Below the pieces are notes generated by a model. It saw only the letters and a program-made list of their open reading frames with translations, did no database searches and was not told where the DNA came from. Position numbers and translations under genes: made by a program. DNA of 48,231 nt from CAZKEG01 sp964601575 (lineage in GTDB: Bacteria; Desulfobacterota; Thermodesulfobacteria; Thermodesulfobacteriales; Thermodesulfatatoraceae), in NCBI GenBank assembly GCA_964601575.1, contig CAZROA010000114.1:1-48231 (forward strand), in the 5' to 3' direction. Numbering within the stretch: position 1 is the stretch's first letter; every line of letters starts with the position of its first letter. This document shows positions 5,835 to 13,442 of this stretch, one piece after another.

Positions 5835-6309
5835 TGATCGTGGCCCCGTCCGCCAGGTTCGTCAAAATCTCTTCCACCATGTCCTGAAGGACTTCCATCT
5901 GCTCGGCTTGGCTCAGGCCCACCAAAAGGCCCGGAGCCTTTTTGGGGATGAGCATGAATGCCCGCTTGGCTGTGATGATTAGCTCTCGCAAGGCCGCCTC
6001 GACCTCAGCCCGGGGAAGCAGCTCGCCTTTCATGCGAGCCACTTCAAGTTCCATCTTGGTGGCCCGGGCCCGCTCATACCTTAGCCGCTCAGCCTGAATA
6101 TCAGGCGAAGATTCATCAATGCCAGAATAAACGTTCTCTAACCACCACCGATGCAACTTTATGGCATCCCATCTCCCACGGCCCAGATAAGCGCAATCGG
6201 CTCCGATTTTCTTCCACCGCGTCAGCGTGCTTCTGTTGATTTCAAAGAACTTCGCTGCTTGGTCCGTGGTCCAAATCAAAATAACTTTACTTTCTTGGAG
6301 ACCAGCCAT
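5800..6309 (-). CDS. Terminase small subunit, Nu1-like
   Basis: 169 residues from the ATG at 6309, preceded by GGAGG; the upstream TTG overlaps that site. The N-terminal winged helix (about 12-58: TTDQAAKFFEINRSTLTRWKKIG...GRGRWDAIKLHRWW) recognises DNA as in Nu1. A long charged helix (70-105) and a C-terminal helical region follow, probably for oligomerisation and contact with the large subunit. It is immediately upstream of the large subunit as in lambdoid packaging modules, and the noncoding region before it is where cos would be expected. Confidence 0.85.
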   Translation of the reverse strand: MAGLQESKVILIWTTDQAAKFFEINRSTLTRWKKIGADCAYLGRGRWDAIKLHRWWLENVYSGIDESSPDIQAERLRYERARATKMELEVARMKGELLPRAEVEAALRELIITAKRAFMLIPKKAPGLLVGLSQAEQMEVLQDMVEEILTNLADGATINAIEKKIAKAR

Positions 6310-6508
6310 TACGACCTCCAAATATTGAATGTTGCATGGTTTTTCGTGTCACTCGTAGCAAAAAACCGCGGGGCGGGGAACCCTCGCTAGCGCCCCCAGG
6401 AAGGACCCGCGAGCCGAGGGCGCGCTCCTTAGGGATTGCCTGGCACGAAGCTCGAGGCCTCCTCGGACCAGTTGGACTGGTTAAGCCGGTGAGAGGGCAA
6501 AACCCTGG

Positions 6509-6578
6509 CCTTTACTGAAGTCTCCCTTTAACAAAGACGCCTTACTTACCCTTTATTGAAGCGAGCCTTTAACAAAAC
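6509..6578 (+). repeat. Two degenerate tandem copies of the element repeat
   Basis: CCTTTACTGAAG...CCCTTTAACAAAG (6509-6535) and CCTTTATTGAAG...GCCTTTAACAAAA (from 6550) share most positions with a 41-base period. The second contains the 24-bp sequence found inverted at 402-425. Each is followed by bases able to form a short stem (for example CCTC-ATC-GAGG near 6578), as in REP-like elements. Confidence 0.55.
6549..6572 (-). repeat. 24-bp inverted repeat, right copy
   Basis: Exact reverse complement of 402-425. It lies between the terminase operon and tRNA-Leu, so the two copies enclose about 6.1 kb of accessory DNA. Confidence 0.75.
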
Positions 6579-6703
6579 CTCATCGAGGCGGAGCCTTAAG
6601 AAAGCAAGCCATTTTTTCTCTTTTGGGTGGGGAATAAGTGGGGAGCTATCTTCTTGGGGTTAATCTACAAAATAAAGAATTTTCTGGAAACCCTTGAAAC
6701 TTG

Positions 6704-6791
6704 TGGTGCCCGGGGCCGGACTCGAACCGGCACGGGGCATCACCCCAGGGGATTTTAAGTCCCCTGCGTCTACCAGTTCCGCCACCCGGGC
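6704..6791 (-). tRNA. tRNA-Leu(TAA)
   Basis: Read leftward: acceptor GCCCGGG/CCCGGGC, D-arm with CTGGTAGACGC, anticodon loop CTTAAAA (TAA) between AGGGGA and TCCCCT, a long class II variable arm GGGGTGATGCCCC, T-loop TTCGAGT, and encoded CCA. All stems pair. It decodes UUA. It lies 69 bases beyond the stop codon of the MetE-like gene and marks the right border of the island. Confidence 0.95.
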
Positions 6792-6859
6792 AAGGTGAAA
6801 GGCTTGGGCTACAAGGGATTTACCATGATTTGGTCCCTCTCGCAAGAAAGCACCCATTT

Positions 6860-7924
6860 TCAAAGATAGCTCTCTCTTAATTGATCGGCTACCTCTCGGG
6901 TCAATCTAAGGGCCTGTTCAGCCAAATTTTCAGGTAGCGTGCCCATCCCGCAACTGGGTGTAACCAGTGATTGGGAGATTATTTGTTCCGGTGGGATATT
7001 GGTCTTTTGAGAAAGTTGGTTTACCGCTTTTTTCAAACGTTCCGTAAGCTCAGGTGACGCCACCTTCTCTAAGGCCTCCGGTTTTAGGGTGGGGACAATA
7101 CCCCAAGCAATAATACCTCCCTGCTCTAAAAATCTCTTGAGATCAGCGGTAAACAATAGAAAACGATCGAGATAATCAAAGGCATCAAAGCTGATAACAG
7201 AGACTCCGGCTTCTACCAAAAGGCGCCATTCGGTATTGGCGCACACATGCGTCCCTGGTAGGGCCCCTTTGGCCCTGATCTCATTGGCTACCTCAGAAAG
7301 CACCTGAACAATATCTTCTTCGCTTACACCAACAAAGGCCGAAGAGCCAAAACCAGCCAAGGCCGGTTCATCAAAAAAGATGATGACCGGGACCCCTATC
7401 TGGGCTAAAAACTCGGCCTGCCAAGCCCCTTTTAAGGCCGCTAATTTGGTAATCAAATCTCGGAGCTGAAGGTCATAAAAGACGGCTCGATCATCAGGGG
7501 TCTTTAATCCGGTGGCCAGGGTAAAGGGGCCGGTTATCTGCCCTTTTACCGCCTTTGGTTTGGTGACCTTTTTTTGGATCTCTTCTACTAAGAGATACAT
7601 CCCCAAGGCCTCTTCACGCCGGATTGCAAAGCGCGTTTCAGAAAGACTTTGGGCTCCTTCTTGAACAGCCATATATTCTTCATAAAAGGCGAGCATCTCG
7701 GCCTCGAATTCTGGAGAAGTGGAATCAAGGACTAGATTTTCGGGTCTAAATCCTGGAAGCCCGGTGGTAAATTGCCTTAGCATCCCTTCCTGAGGATAGG
7801 CGGGCAACTGCGGCCAACAAGGCACCTCTGGGCAATATTTAAGCACTTGATTTATGGCCTTGCTGTGGTCTTTTCCTGGAAAACTACCGATAAGTGTGGG
7901 ATGAGAAAGGGCCTTAAATTCCAT
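6860..7924 (-). CDS. Cobalamin-independent methionine synthase core-type protein (MetE C-terminal-like)
   Basis: 354 residues, half the length of MetE: only the C-terminal catalytic barrel is present. Zinc ligands are seen as H226-x-C228 (GTHVCANTEW) and C325 (PSCGMG); D185-E186 lies in the barrel. In classical MetE this barrel binds zinc-activated homocysteine and methyl-tetrahydrofolate. Short stand-alone versions are known in anaerobes and archaea and are thought to accept methyl from a corrinoid protein rather than from polyglutamyl-folate; that use here is inferred. AAGGAGAGG precedes the ATG, and a promoter is seen at 7958-7986. Uroporphyrinogen decarboxylase-like methyltransferase is the main alternative label. 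Confidence 0.8.
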   Translation of the reverse strand: MEFKALSHPTLIGSFPGKDHSKAINQVLKYCPEVPCWPQLPAYPQEGMLRQFTTGLPGFRPENLVLDSTSPEFEAEMLAFYEEYMAVQEGAQSLSETRFAIRREEALGMYLLVEEIQKKVTKPKAVKGQITGPFTLATGLKTPDDRAVFYDLQLRDLITKLAALKGAWQAEFLAQIGVPVIIFFDEPALAGFGSSAFVGVSEEDIVQVLSEVANEIRAKGALPGTHVCANTEWRLLVEAGVSVISFDAFDYLDRFLLFTADLKRFLEQGGIIAWGIVPTLKPEALEKVASPELTERLKKAVNQLSQKTNIPPEQIISQSLVTPSCGMGTLPENLAEQALRLTREVADQLRESYL

Positions 7925-7957
7925 AAGCCTCTCCTTGGTTGGGATATGTTCGGGATG

Positions 7958-7986
7958 GCTATAACAGACAAAAATGTTTATGTTAA
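7958..7986 (-). promoter_or_regulatory. Promoter of the MetE-like gene
   Basis: Minus strand TTAACA (7981-7986), 17-base spacer, TATAGC (7958-7963); start expected near 7951. No SAM or cobalamin riboswitch fold fits in the 27-base leader. Confidence 0.5.
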
Positions 7987-8009
7987 GGGAAAAGTAAAGC
8001 GGAGTCTTG

Positions 8010-9098
8010 ATGTCGGTGGTTAAAGCCCAAAGCTGTACCTGGTTATATCAAGCGGTAAAAGACAGTATACCTCTAGCCCTTTTTATTCTGGATTGTGATT
8101 TTGTCATCATCGACTATAACCGCCGGGCCCAAGAACTCCTCGGTTGCCAAGAGGCCGACTTTATCGGTCAGCCGATAAATAATATCCTCAAAGAAGAACT
8201 TTGGGATAAGAATTCTTACCTCCTACGGGTAATAAACGAGGGGCTTTTTGTCGAGAACTTCGAGAGTCGGGTCTTTAATCGGCGCGGAGAAAAGATTCCT
8301 GTACTGGTCAACGCCTATCCCATTAAGGAAAAAGATTTGGTCATTGGTCTGGTCATTTATCTGGCCGATGCCCGAGAAATCAAACGTTATGAGGCCCAAA
8401 AGAAACACTTCATGTCTATGCTGGCCCATGACTTTAAGGCCCCTCTGGTCATTACCCTGGGGTTTATAAGGCGTTTACTCGAAGAAAAGGCCGGTCCTTT
8501 AACCGCCAAACAACAAACTTATTTAGAGACTATCTCCAAGGAACTAAGTAAGCTTGAATCGTTAATCCTCTCTTTTTTGGATATGTTACGTTTTGAGACC
8601 GGGCAATACCGGCTCCAGCTCATGCCTTGTGAACTCGGGACCATGGTCAAGGAGGTCTGTGAGCGATTTAAGCTCAACGCCGAAAAAAGTGGTATTTCCC
8701 TGGTTTATTCCCTACCCTCAGAAGGAATCCAAATTGTAGCGGATCGGCTCCAATTAGAAAGGGTCTTGTCCAATCTTATCGACAACGCCATCAAATACTC
8801 TCCAGAAGGGACAGAGGTGCGTGTACGCTTATTAAAGGAAAATGACTCTGCGGTGATCGAGGTCGAGGATCAAGGGCAAGGTATCCCTCAGGAGGCCCTA
8901 CCCCATATCTTTGATCCATTTTATCGAGTAAAGACCAAAAAAGAAGGGGTCTCCGTGGGGACCGGTCTAGGACTAACCATCGTCAAAAACATCGTTGACG
9001 CTCATGGTGGAAACATTAACGTCCAAAGTAAGCCTGGCCAAGGAACGGTATTTACGGTAAAGATCCCCCGTCTATGTCAACTCCGATTGAACAAATAA
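8010..9098 (+). CDS. Soluble PAS-domain sensor histidine kinase
   Basis: 362 residues from the ATG at 8010 (GGAG five bases upstream; the TTG before it is less likely). A PAS domain spans about 10-125 and HisKA follows with phospho-acceptor H140 (MLAHDFKAP). The HATPase has N259 (NLIDNAIKYSPEG), D287 (EDQGQG) and the GTGLGL lid. There is no membrane segment, so the signal is cytosolic. No response regulator lies nearby, making it an orphan kinase. It overlaps the methyltransferase by 25 bases, which suggests a bicistronic unit, and is divergent from the MetE-like gene. Confidence 0.9.
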   Translation: MSVVKAQSCTWLYQAVKDSIPLALFILDCDFVIIDYNRRAQELLGCQEADFIGQPINNILKEELWDKNSYLLRVINEGLFVENFESRVFNRRGEKIPVLVNAYPIKEKDLVIGLVIYLADAREIKRYEAQKKHFMSMLAHDFKAPLVITLGFIRRLLEEKAGPLTAKQQTYLETISKELSKLESLILSFLDMLRFETGQYRLQLMPCELGTMVKEVCERFKLNAEKSGISLVYSLPSEGIQIVADRLQLERVLSNLIDNAIKYSPEGTEVRVRLLKENDSAVIEVEDQGQGIPQEALPHIFDPFYRVKTKKEGVSVGTGLGLTIVKNIVDAHGGNINVQSKPGQGTVFTVKIPRLCQLRLNK

Positions 9099-9730
9099 GC
9101 CGAGCTTTTGGTGCGGTAGCCCATGAATATGACGCCTGGTATGAGGACAATCCCCTTTTTGTCAACGAACTAAAGGCCATTAAGGCCTTGGGGCCTTGGG
9201 GAAGACCGGCCCTTGAGGTTGGGGTGGGCACAGGACGTTTTGCCACCGCCTTGGAGATAGAGTTCGGGCTAGATCCTACCTTTGAAATGTTGGCTTTGGC
9301 CCAAAGCCGGGGTATTCATTGTGTCTGCGGTCTGGCCGAGGCCCTCCCTTTCCACGATCAAAGCCTGGCTACGGTGGCTTTCTTTTTCACCCTTTGTTTC
9401 GTCCCTCAAAAAAGGGCCGCCTTAGAAGAGGCCTTCCGGGTCTTGAGACCTGAAGGGCGAGTCCTTTTAGGAATGGTGCCCAGGGAGTCCCCATGGGGGC
9501 AATTCTACACCCAAAAGGGCCAAGAAGGTCATCCTCTTTACCGGTTTGCCCGATTTTTGACCATTGAAGAGTCCTTGGCCCTGGCCAAAGAAGTCGGTTT
9601 TTCGTTGGGGAAGAGCTCCTCTATCCTCTTTTTTGGACCTAAAGAGCCCCCTCGACCAGAAAACCCGAGATCAGGTCTCGCCTCGGAAGCGGGTTTTGTC
9701 GCCTTAGAATTGGTTAAAAGGGCGTGGTGA
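9074..9730 (+). CDS. Class I SAM-dependent methyltransferase
   Basis: 218 residues. Motif I EVGVGTGRFA (about 42-51), motif II acidic position in FGLDPT, motif post-I CGLAEALPF and the LRPEGRVLLG strand give a Methyltransf_11/UbiE-type Rossmann fold. The substrate cannot be read from sequence. It starts inside the histidine kinase gene and ends in a 17-base convergent overlap with the VKOR-like gene, so no terminator separates them. Confidence 0.85.
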   Translation: MSTPIEQISRAFGAVAHEYDAWYEDNPLFVNELKAIKALGPWGRPALEVGVGTGRFATALEIEFGLDPTFEMLALAQSRGIHCVCGLAEALPFHDQSLATVAFFFTLCFVPQKRAALEEAFRVLRPEGRVLLGMVPRESPWGQFYTQKGQEGHPLYRFARFLTIEESLALAKEVGFSLGKSSSILFFGPKEPPRPENPRSGLASEAGFVALELVKRAW

Positions 9731-10601
9731 GGGGGAGGAGGTCTTTCTCATTAAGGGGTTCACACTTACGATTTTCCTCACAAATACCACTGGGAGCAAG
9801 GAGAGAGGGAAAGGCCTCCTTTTCTTGCCTCTTTAGATAAGAAAGGATAAGCCCTGAGCCCACCAAGACCTTCTTTTCACCGTCTCGATTGACTATCAAC
9901 ACCGGGACTCCTTTTATCCCCATTAATTGAAGGAAGGCCAAGGCCTTGTCTTTGGGACAGAGTTTGAGGTCGATGTCTTTTAAATTTTGACAAAAGGAGA
10001 GCACTTTATGACAATGGGGACAATCTGGGGCGTAGATGAGGATCCATTTTTCGGTGGGTGAGCCGCGGTGGATATGCTTGGTCGAAGCTTGAGAGAGAGA
10101 CTGGAGAGAGATAGGGGTGAGGATCATGGCCGCGGCGACACCGATTATGGCTCCAAACACCGCTAGTCTTTTGCAGACCAATAAAATGATCCCGGCTGAG
10201 ACCGTGGTAAAGGCCGCCACTATCAGACAAAAAGGACAGTGGAGATGATAATCGACAAACTGCCGCAGGAAGAGGATGCTTTCTGCGCCGATGGCCATGG
10301 CCGCTACTAGGATTACAGGCCGAAGAAAAGAGGTCTTACCCCGCCAGAGATAAAAGGCCCCGAGACCCTGCAAGAGAAAATAAAAGGCGGCAAAGCCTGA
10401 GAGGACCGGCCTGGAAAGCAGGGAAAAAGTCTCTACTAAACGGCAAGTTTCTGTCTGACAGAGGGTGCGACCTGTAAAACTTAAGACCACCTCTGTCCCG
10501 CAAAAGATGGCCCCTCCAAAGGAGACCAGGGCAACGAGGAGAAAGATCTTCCGATCTATGTGAACGCGACGGTGATAGAGCATCCGTTCTTGAAGCTTCA
10601 T
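9714..10601 (-). CDS. VKOR-family membrane protein with thioredoxin-like domain
   Basis: 295 residues from the ATG at 10601 (GGAG five bases upstream). The N-terminal half has about five transmembrane segments with a Cys pair in a loop (TLCQTETC, near 50) and CPFC (near 125) in the membrane, as in vitamin K epoxide reductase homologues that reoxidise disulfide carriers. The C-terminal domain has a thioredoxin-type CPHC (near 196) and a cis-Pro segment GVPVLIV. Fused VKOR-Trx proteins form periplasmic disulfides using quinone as acceptor. A DsbB/DsbA pair is not seen in the window. Confidence 0.8.
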   Translation of the reverse strand: MKLQERMLYHRRVHIDRKIFLLVALVSFGGAIFCGTEVVLSFTGRTLCQTETCRLVETFSLLSRPVLSGFAAFYFLLQGLGAFYLWRGKTSFLRPVILVAAMAIGAESILFLRQFVDYHLHCPFCLIVAAFTTVSAGIILLVCKRLAVFGAIIGVAAAMILTPISLQSLSQASTKHIHRGSPTEKWILIYAPDCPHCHKVLSFCQNLKDIDLKLCPKDKALAFLQLMGIKGVPVLIVNRDGEKKVLVGSGLILSYLKRQEKEAFPSLLAPSGICEENRKCEPLNEKDLLPLTTPF

Positions 10602-10633
10602 AGGAACTCCGACCAAGCCCTATCTTCTCCTCC

Positions 10634-10662
10634 AAAATAAACCCTTTTAAACCTTTTGCCAA
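10634..10662 (-). promoter_or_regulatory. Promoter of VKOR-like gene
   Basis: Minus strand TTGGCA (10657-10662), 17-base spacer, TATTTT (10634-10639), with a leader of about 26 bases before the ATG at 10601. The rest of 10602-10804 shows nothing else recognisable. Confidence 0.45.
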
Positions 10663-10804
10663 AACCCAAAAATCTTTTAGCCCCAAACTTTTACTGTTTA
10701 TTGAGACTAACTAACAAATATCATCCATTATTAATATTTCGGCAGTGAAGATGATTTCCTTAGAAAGGAGTTTTAGAAGGATAATTTATTAGGCGAAGAA
10801 TTTA

Positions 10805-10838
10805 TTTCAGGCTGCCGGGGAGTCCCGGCAGCCTGAAA
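10805..10838 (-). terminator. 15-bp stem terminator of the small Cys protein
   Basis: TTTCAGGCTGCCGGG pairs perfectly with CCCGGCAGCCTGAAA around a GAGT loop. It begins two bases past the leftward stop codon at 10840. The T-run after the stem on the minus strand is short (GAAATAAATT), but stem strength and position support termination. Confidence 0.7.
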
Positions 10839-10839
10839 A

Positions 10840-11040
10840 TTAGAGCAACTTCCCGGTCGGCGTCATGTTATCCGGAGGAGGATGTCCCTTTTCCCGCCTA
10901 TATTTTTTTCGCGCGCATTCTTCGGATTTCTTTCGGTTCTCACAATAAAGCTTGATCCAACCCTGTTTGATCACCTCTGAATTACCCTTAAAATTCTTAA
11001 AAAACCCACAATTTTCCAGAAATTCACACTTTTCAGCCAT
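10840..11040 (-). CDS. Small four-cysteine protein of unknown function
   Basis: 66 residues from the ATG at 11040, which has GGGAGGGG upstream; a longer frame is possible but poorly initiated. Cys at 5, 11, 33 and 42 (CEFLENC...YCENRKKSEEC) could bind a metal, and a PPPDNMTPTGKLL tail ends the protein. I have an impression of similar small proteins in deltaproteobacteria but no function. It stands alone with its own terminator, downstream of rseP in the same direction. Confidence 0.65.
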   Translation of the reverse strand: MAEKCEFLENCGFFKNFKGNSEVIKQGWIKLYCENRKKSEECARKKYRREKGHPPPDNMTPTGKLL

Positions 11041-11159
11041 CTTACCCCTCCCGTTTGTTGTTTTTCTCACCCGCCCCTACCAAAAAATAGAAACGAATTG
11101 CAAAACAATCTCATTTAATCTTTTAGGCTCTTATCGTCTATTTTGGGGAGGGGCTAAAA

Positions 11160-12227
11160 TTAGCCTCCATGGAGCAAGCGAAGGATGTCGTTATAAAAGA
11201 CCACCAGCATCAGGGTGATCAATAGGGCCAGGCCGATCTGTTGGGCCACTTCACGCTGGCGCATACTCAAGGGCCTCCCCCTTATGGCCTCGATGGCATA
11301 GAAGAAGAGATGCCCCCCATCGAGCACCGGGATGGGAAGGAGATTCAAGACACCAAGGTTTACCGAAAGCACCCCGGTGAAAAAGGCAAGCGGCCAGATC
11401 CCCTGTTGGGCCTGTTTGCTGGCCAATTGGGCGATAAAGATGGGCCCACCCAAGGTAGAAAGCGGAAGGACCCGTTCAATGAGTTTGACAAAGGCAAGGA
11501 GGGTGAGTTTGATCAAGACTACGACCCGGACCAAGGCCTCGATCACCGCCAGGAGGGGGTTTAATTTTTCCACCGCCGTATCCCCCGCCGCCGTAATCCC
11601 AATAATAGGGACCTTGATCTTTTCTCCGAAGATATTGGTCACTTCCTTGAGCTTGGGGGTTACAGTGAGTTCCAAGGTCTGGTCCTTGCGTTTGATCAGG
11701 AGTTTTAGGGGTTTCCCTTCACTTTGACGGATCAATTCCGCCATTTCATCCCAGCTCTTGACCGGATGACCGTCGATCTTCAAGACCAGATCTCCTGGCT
11801 TTAGACCAGCTTCAGCCGCCGGAGAATCAGGCATGATATTACCTATGGCCGGAAGCATATAGGGCCGCCCCTGAAATAAAAAGACAAAACTAAAGAGCAA
11901 CCAGGCCAAGACAAAGTTGGCCACCGGCCCGGCGAGGACAATCAAGACTCGATCCTTAAGAGGGCGGTGAGAGAAAGAATAGGGAATATCCTTTGGAGAA
12001 AGGGACTCGTTGGGGTTTTCCCCGAGGAGTTTGACATATCCCCCTAGCGGGATGAGGGAAAGACAATAATCTGTCCCCCCGCGGTTAAAACCAAAGAGCC
12101 TTGGGCCAAAACCAAGAGAAAAACGCAGGACCTGCACACCGACCAAGCGCGCCACCAAAAAATGGCCCAGCTCATGGAAAAAAATAAGGACGCCCAAGAC
12201 GAGAATGACGGCGATGATAGGGTTCAT
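11160..12227 (-). CDS. rseP: RIP metalloprotease RseP (site-2 protease)
   Basis: 355 residues. The zinc-binding HEXXH is H18-E-L-G-H22 in the first membrane helix, a PDZ domain spans about 105-190, and NLLPIPVLDGG near the C-terminus supplies the third metal ligand. It cleaves transmembrane segments, classically of anti-sigma factors such as RseA, in the inner membrane. It is the last gene of the rpsB superoperon, its ATG overlapping the dxr stop by one base. Confidence 0.93.
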   Translation of the reverse strand: MNPIIAVILVLGVLIFFHELGHFLVARLVGVQVLRFSLGFGPRLFGFNRGGTDYCLSLIPLGGYVKLLGENPNESLSPKDIPYSFSHRPLKDRVLIVLAGPVANFVLAWLLFSFVFLFQGRPYMLPAIGNIMPDSPAAEAGLKPGDLVLKIDGHPVKSWDEMAELIRQSEGKPLKLLIKRKDQTLELTVTPKLKEVTNIFGEKIKVPIIGITAAGDTAVEKLNPLLAVIEALVRVVVLIKLTLLAFVKLIERVLPLSTLGGPIFIAQLASKQAQQGIWPLAFFTGVLSVNLGVLNLLPIPVLDGGHLFFYAIEAIRGRPLSMRQREVAQQIGLALLITLMLVVFYNDILRLLHGG

Positions 12228-13414
12228 CAGGATGTCTCCCTGGATAATTTTTCGAGCACGGCTTCGGCCTTAAGTCTAGCCAATGTATCGGCCTCTAGCA
12301 CGTCTCCGATCTCTTTTACCGGGCAAAAGGGATATACCTCCAAGACCTCAGCCACCAAACGAGGGATAAGATCAAAACGCAATTTACCCTTCAGGAAGGC
12401 ATCAACCGCCACTTCATTGGCGGCGTTGAGTACCGCCGGGGCCGTGCCCCCAATCTTGATGGCTTGATAGGCAAGCCCCAGGGCGGGAAATTTCTCCAGA
12501 TCAGGCTCTTCAAAAGTAAGGGGAGAGGCTGCGACCAAATCCAACCGGGGAAGATCAAGGGGCAGACGCTCAGGATAAGAAAGGGCATAGGCAATGGGGA
12601 CCCGCATGTCCGGGAGGCCGAGTTGGGCAATGACCGAACCATCTACGTATTCTACCAAGGAATGAACGATACTTTGGGGATGGATCTTGACCTCGATCTT
12701 TTCCAGCGGCACTTGAAATAGATAATGGGCCTCGATGACCTCAAGGCCTTTGTTCATTAGGGTGGCGGAATCAATGGTGATCTTGGCCCCCATCTGCCAA
12801 TTGGGGTGTTTCAAGGCCTCTTCTTTGGTCACTTGGGCCAGTCTTTCTTTAGACCAAGTCCGAAAAGGCCCCCCGGAGGCAGTCAGGATGATCCGGGCCA
12901 GATCTTCTTTACGATTCCCTTGCAAGGCCTGAAAGATGGCCGAATGTTCACTATCTATCGGGAGGATCTTCACCCCGCAGGCCTCGGCCTTCCGCATGAC
13001 CAACTCACCAGCCATGACCATGGTCTCTTTATTGGCCAGGGCAATATCCTTCCCTGCACGAATAGCCTCATAAGTGGGGATAAGCCCCACCGCCCCGACC
13101 ATAGCCGAGACCACCAGTTCAACCTCTGGATGAGTGGCCACGGCCAGGGCCCCTTCTTTGCCGGTTAAGAGTTTGGTCTCCGGCGGGATGGCCTCACGAA
13201 TCTTATCCGCCAAAAGAGGATGTTTACAAGAAATGAGTTTGGGACGAAATTTCCGGGCCTGTTCGGCCAGAAGGTCTACGTTTTCACCGGCAGCCAGGGC
13301 CACGACTTCGAAACGTTCAGGAAAGCGGGCGACAATATCAAGGGTGTTGCGTCCGATGGAACCGGTTGAGCCCAAAATGGCCAATTTTTTGCGTCTGACA
13401 GAATCGGTTTTCAT
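12227..13414 (-). CDS. dxr: 1-deoxy-D-xylulose 5-phosphate reductoisomerase
   Basis: 395 residues, the usual length. NADPH-binding LGSTGSIGRNTLD near the N-terminus, metal-binding DSEHSAIFQ (about 153-161), the SGGPF loop and MNKGLEVIEA are all present. It makes 2-C-methyl-D-erythritol 4-phosphate, the committed step of the MEP isoprenoid pathway. GAGG sits very close to the ATG, so the start could be a few codons off. Position between cdsA and rseP is classical. Confidence 0.97.
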   Translation of the reverse strand: MKTDSVRRKKLAILGSTGSIGRNTLDIVARFPERFEVVALAAGENVDLLAEQARKFRPKLISCKHPLLADKIREAIPPETKLLTGKEGALAVATHPEVELVVSAMVGAVGLIPTYEAIRAGKDIALANKETMVMAGELVMRKAEACGVKILPIDSEHSAIFQALQGNRKEDLARIILTASGGPFRTWSKERLAQVTKEEALKHPNWQMGAKITIDSATLMNKGLEVIEAHYLFQVPLEKIEVKIHPQSIVHSLVEYVDGSVIAQLGLPDMRVPIAYALSYPERLPLDLPRLDLVAASPLTFEEPDLEKFPALGLAYQAIKIGGTAPAVLNAANEVAVDAFLKGKLRFDLIPRLVAEVLEVYPFCPVKEIGDVLEADTLARLKAEAVLEKLSRETS

Positions 13415-13442
13415 CCTCTAAACATTCGGTTCAGTCATAAAT

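Larger units (their letters stand above)
6310..6706. other. Noncoding region upstream of terminase, possible cos/origin and repeats
   Basis: No supported gene in 397 bases. 6360-6450 is strikingly GC-rich (CGGGGCGGGGAACC..., CCCGCGAGCCGAGGGCGCG), unlike its flanks. CCAGT-TGG-ACTGG near 6468 is a small hairpin. The right third carries two degenerate copies of the element repeat (6509-6578). In cos phages the packaging site abuts the small terminase gene, so this is the natural place for one; no specific cos sequence is recognised. Confidence 0.45.

Noticed and set aside
165..6730. Similarity between the tRNA-Arg and tRNA-Leu 3' ends as att sites
   Set aside because: The shared TTCGA and GGGCACCA are normal T-arm/acceptor conservation and the genes are in opposite orientation, so they are not a direct att duplication.
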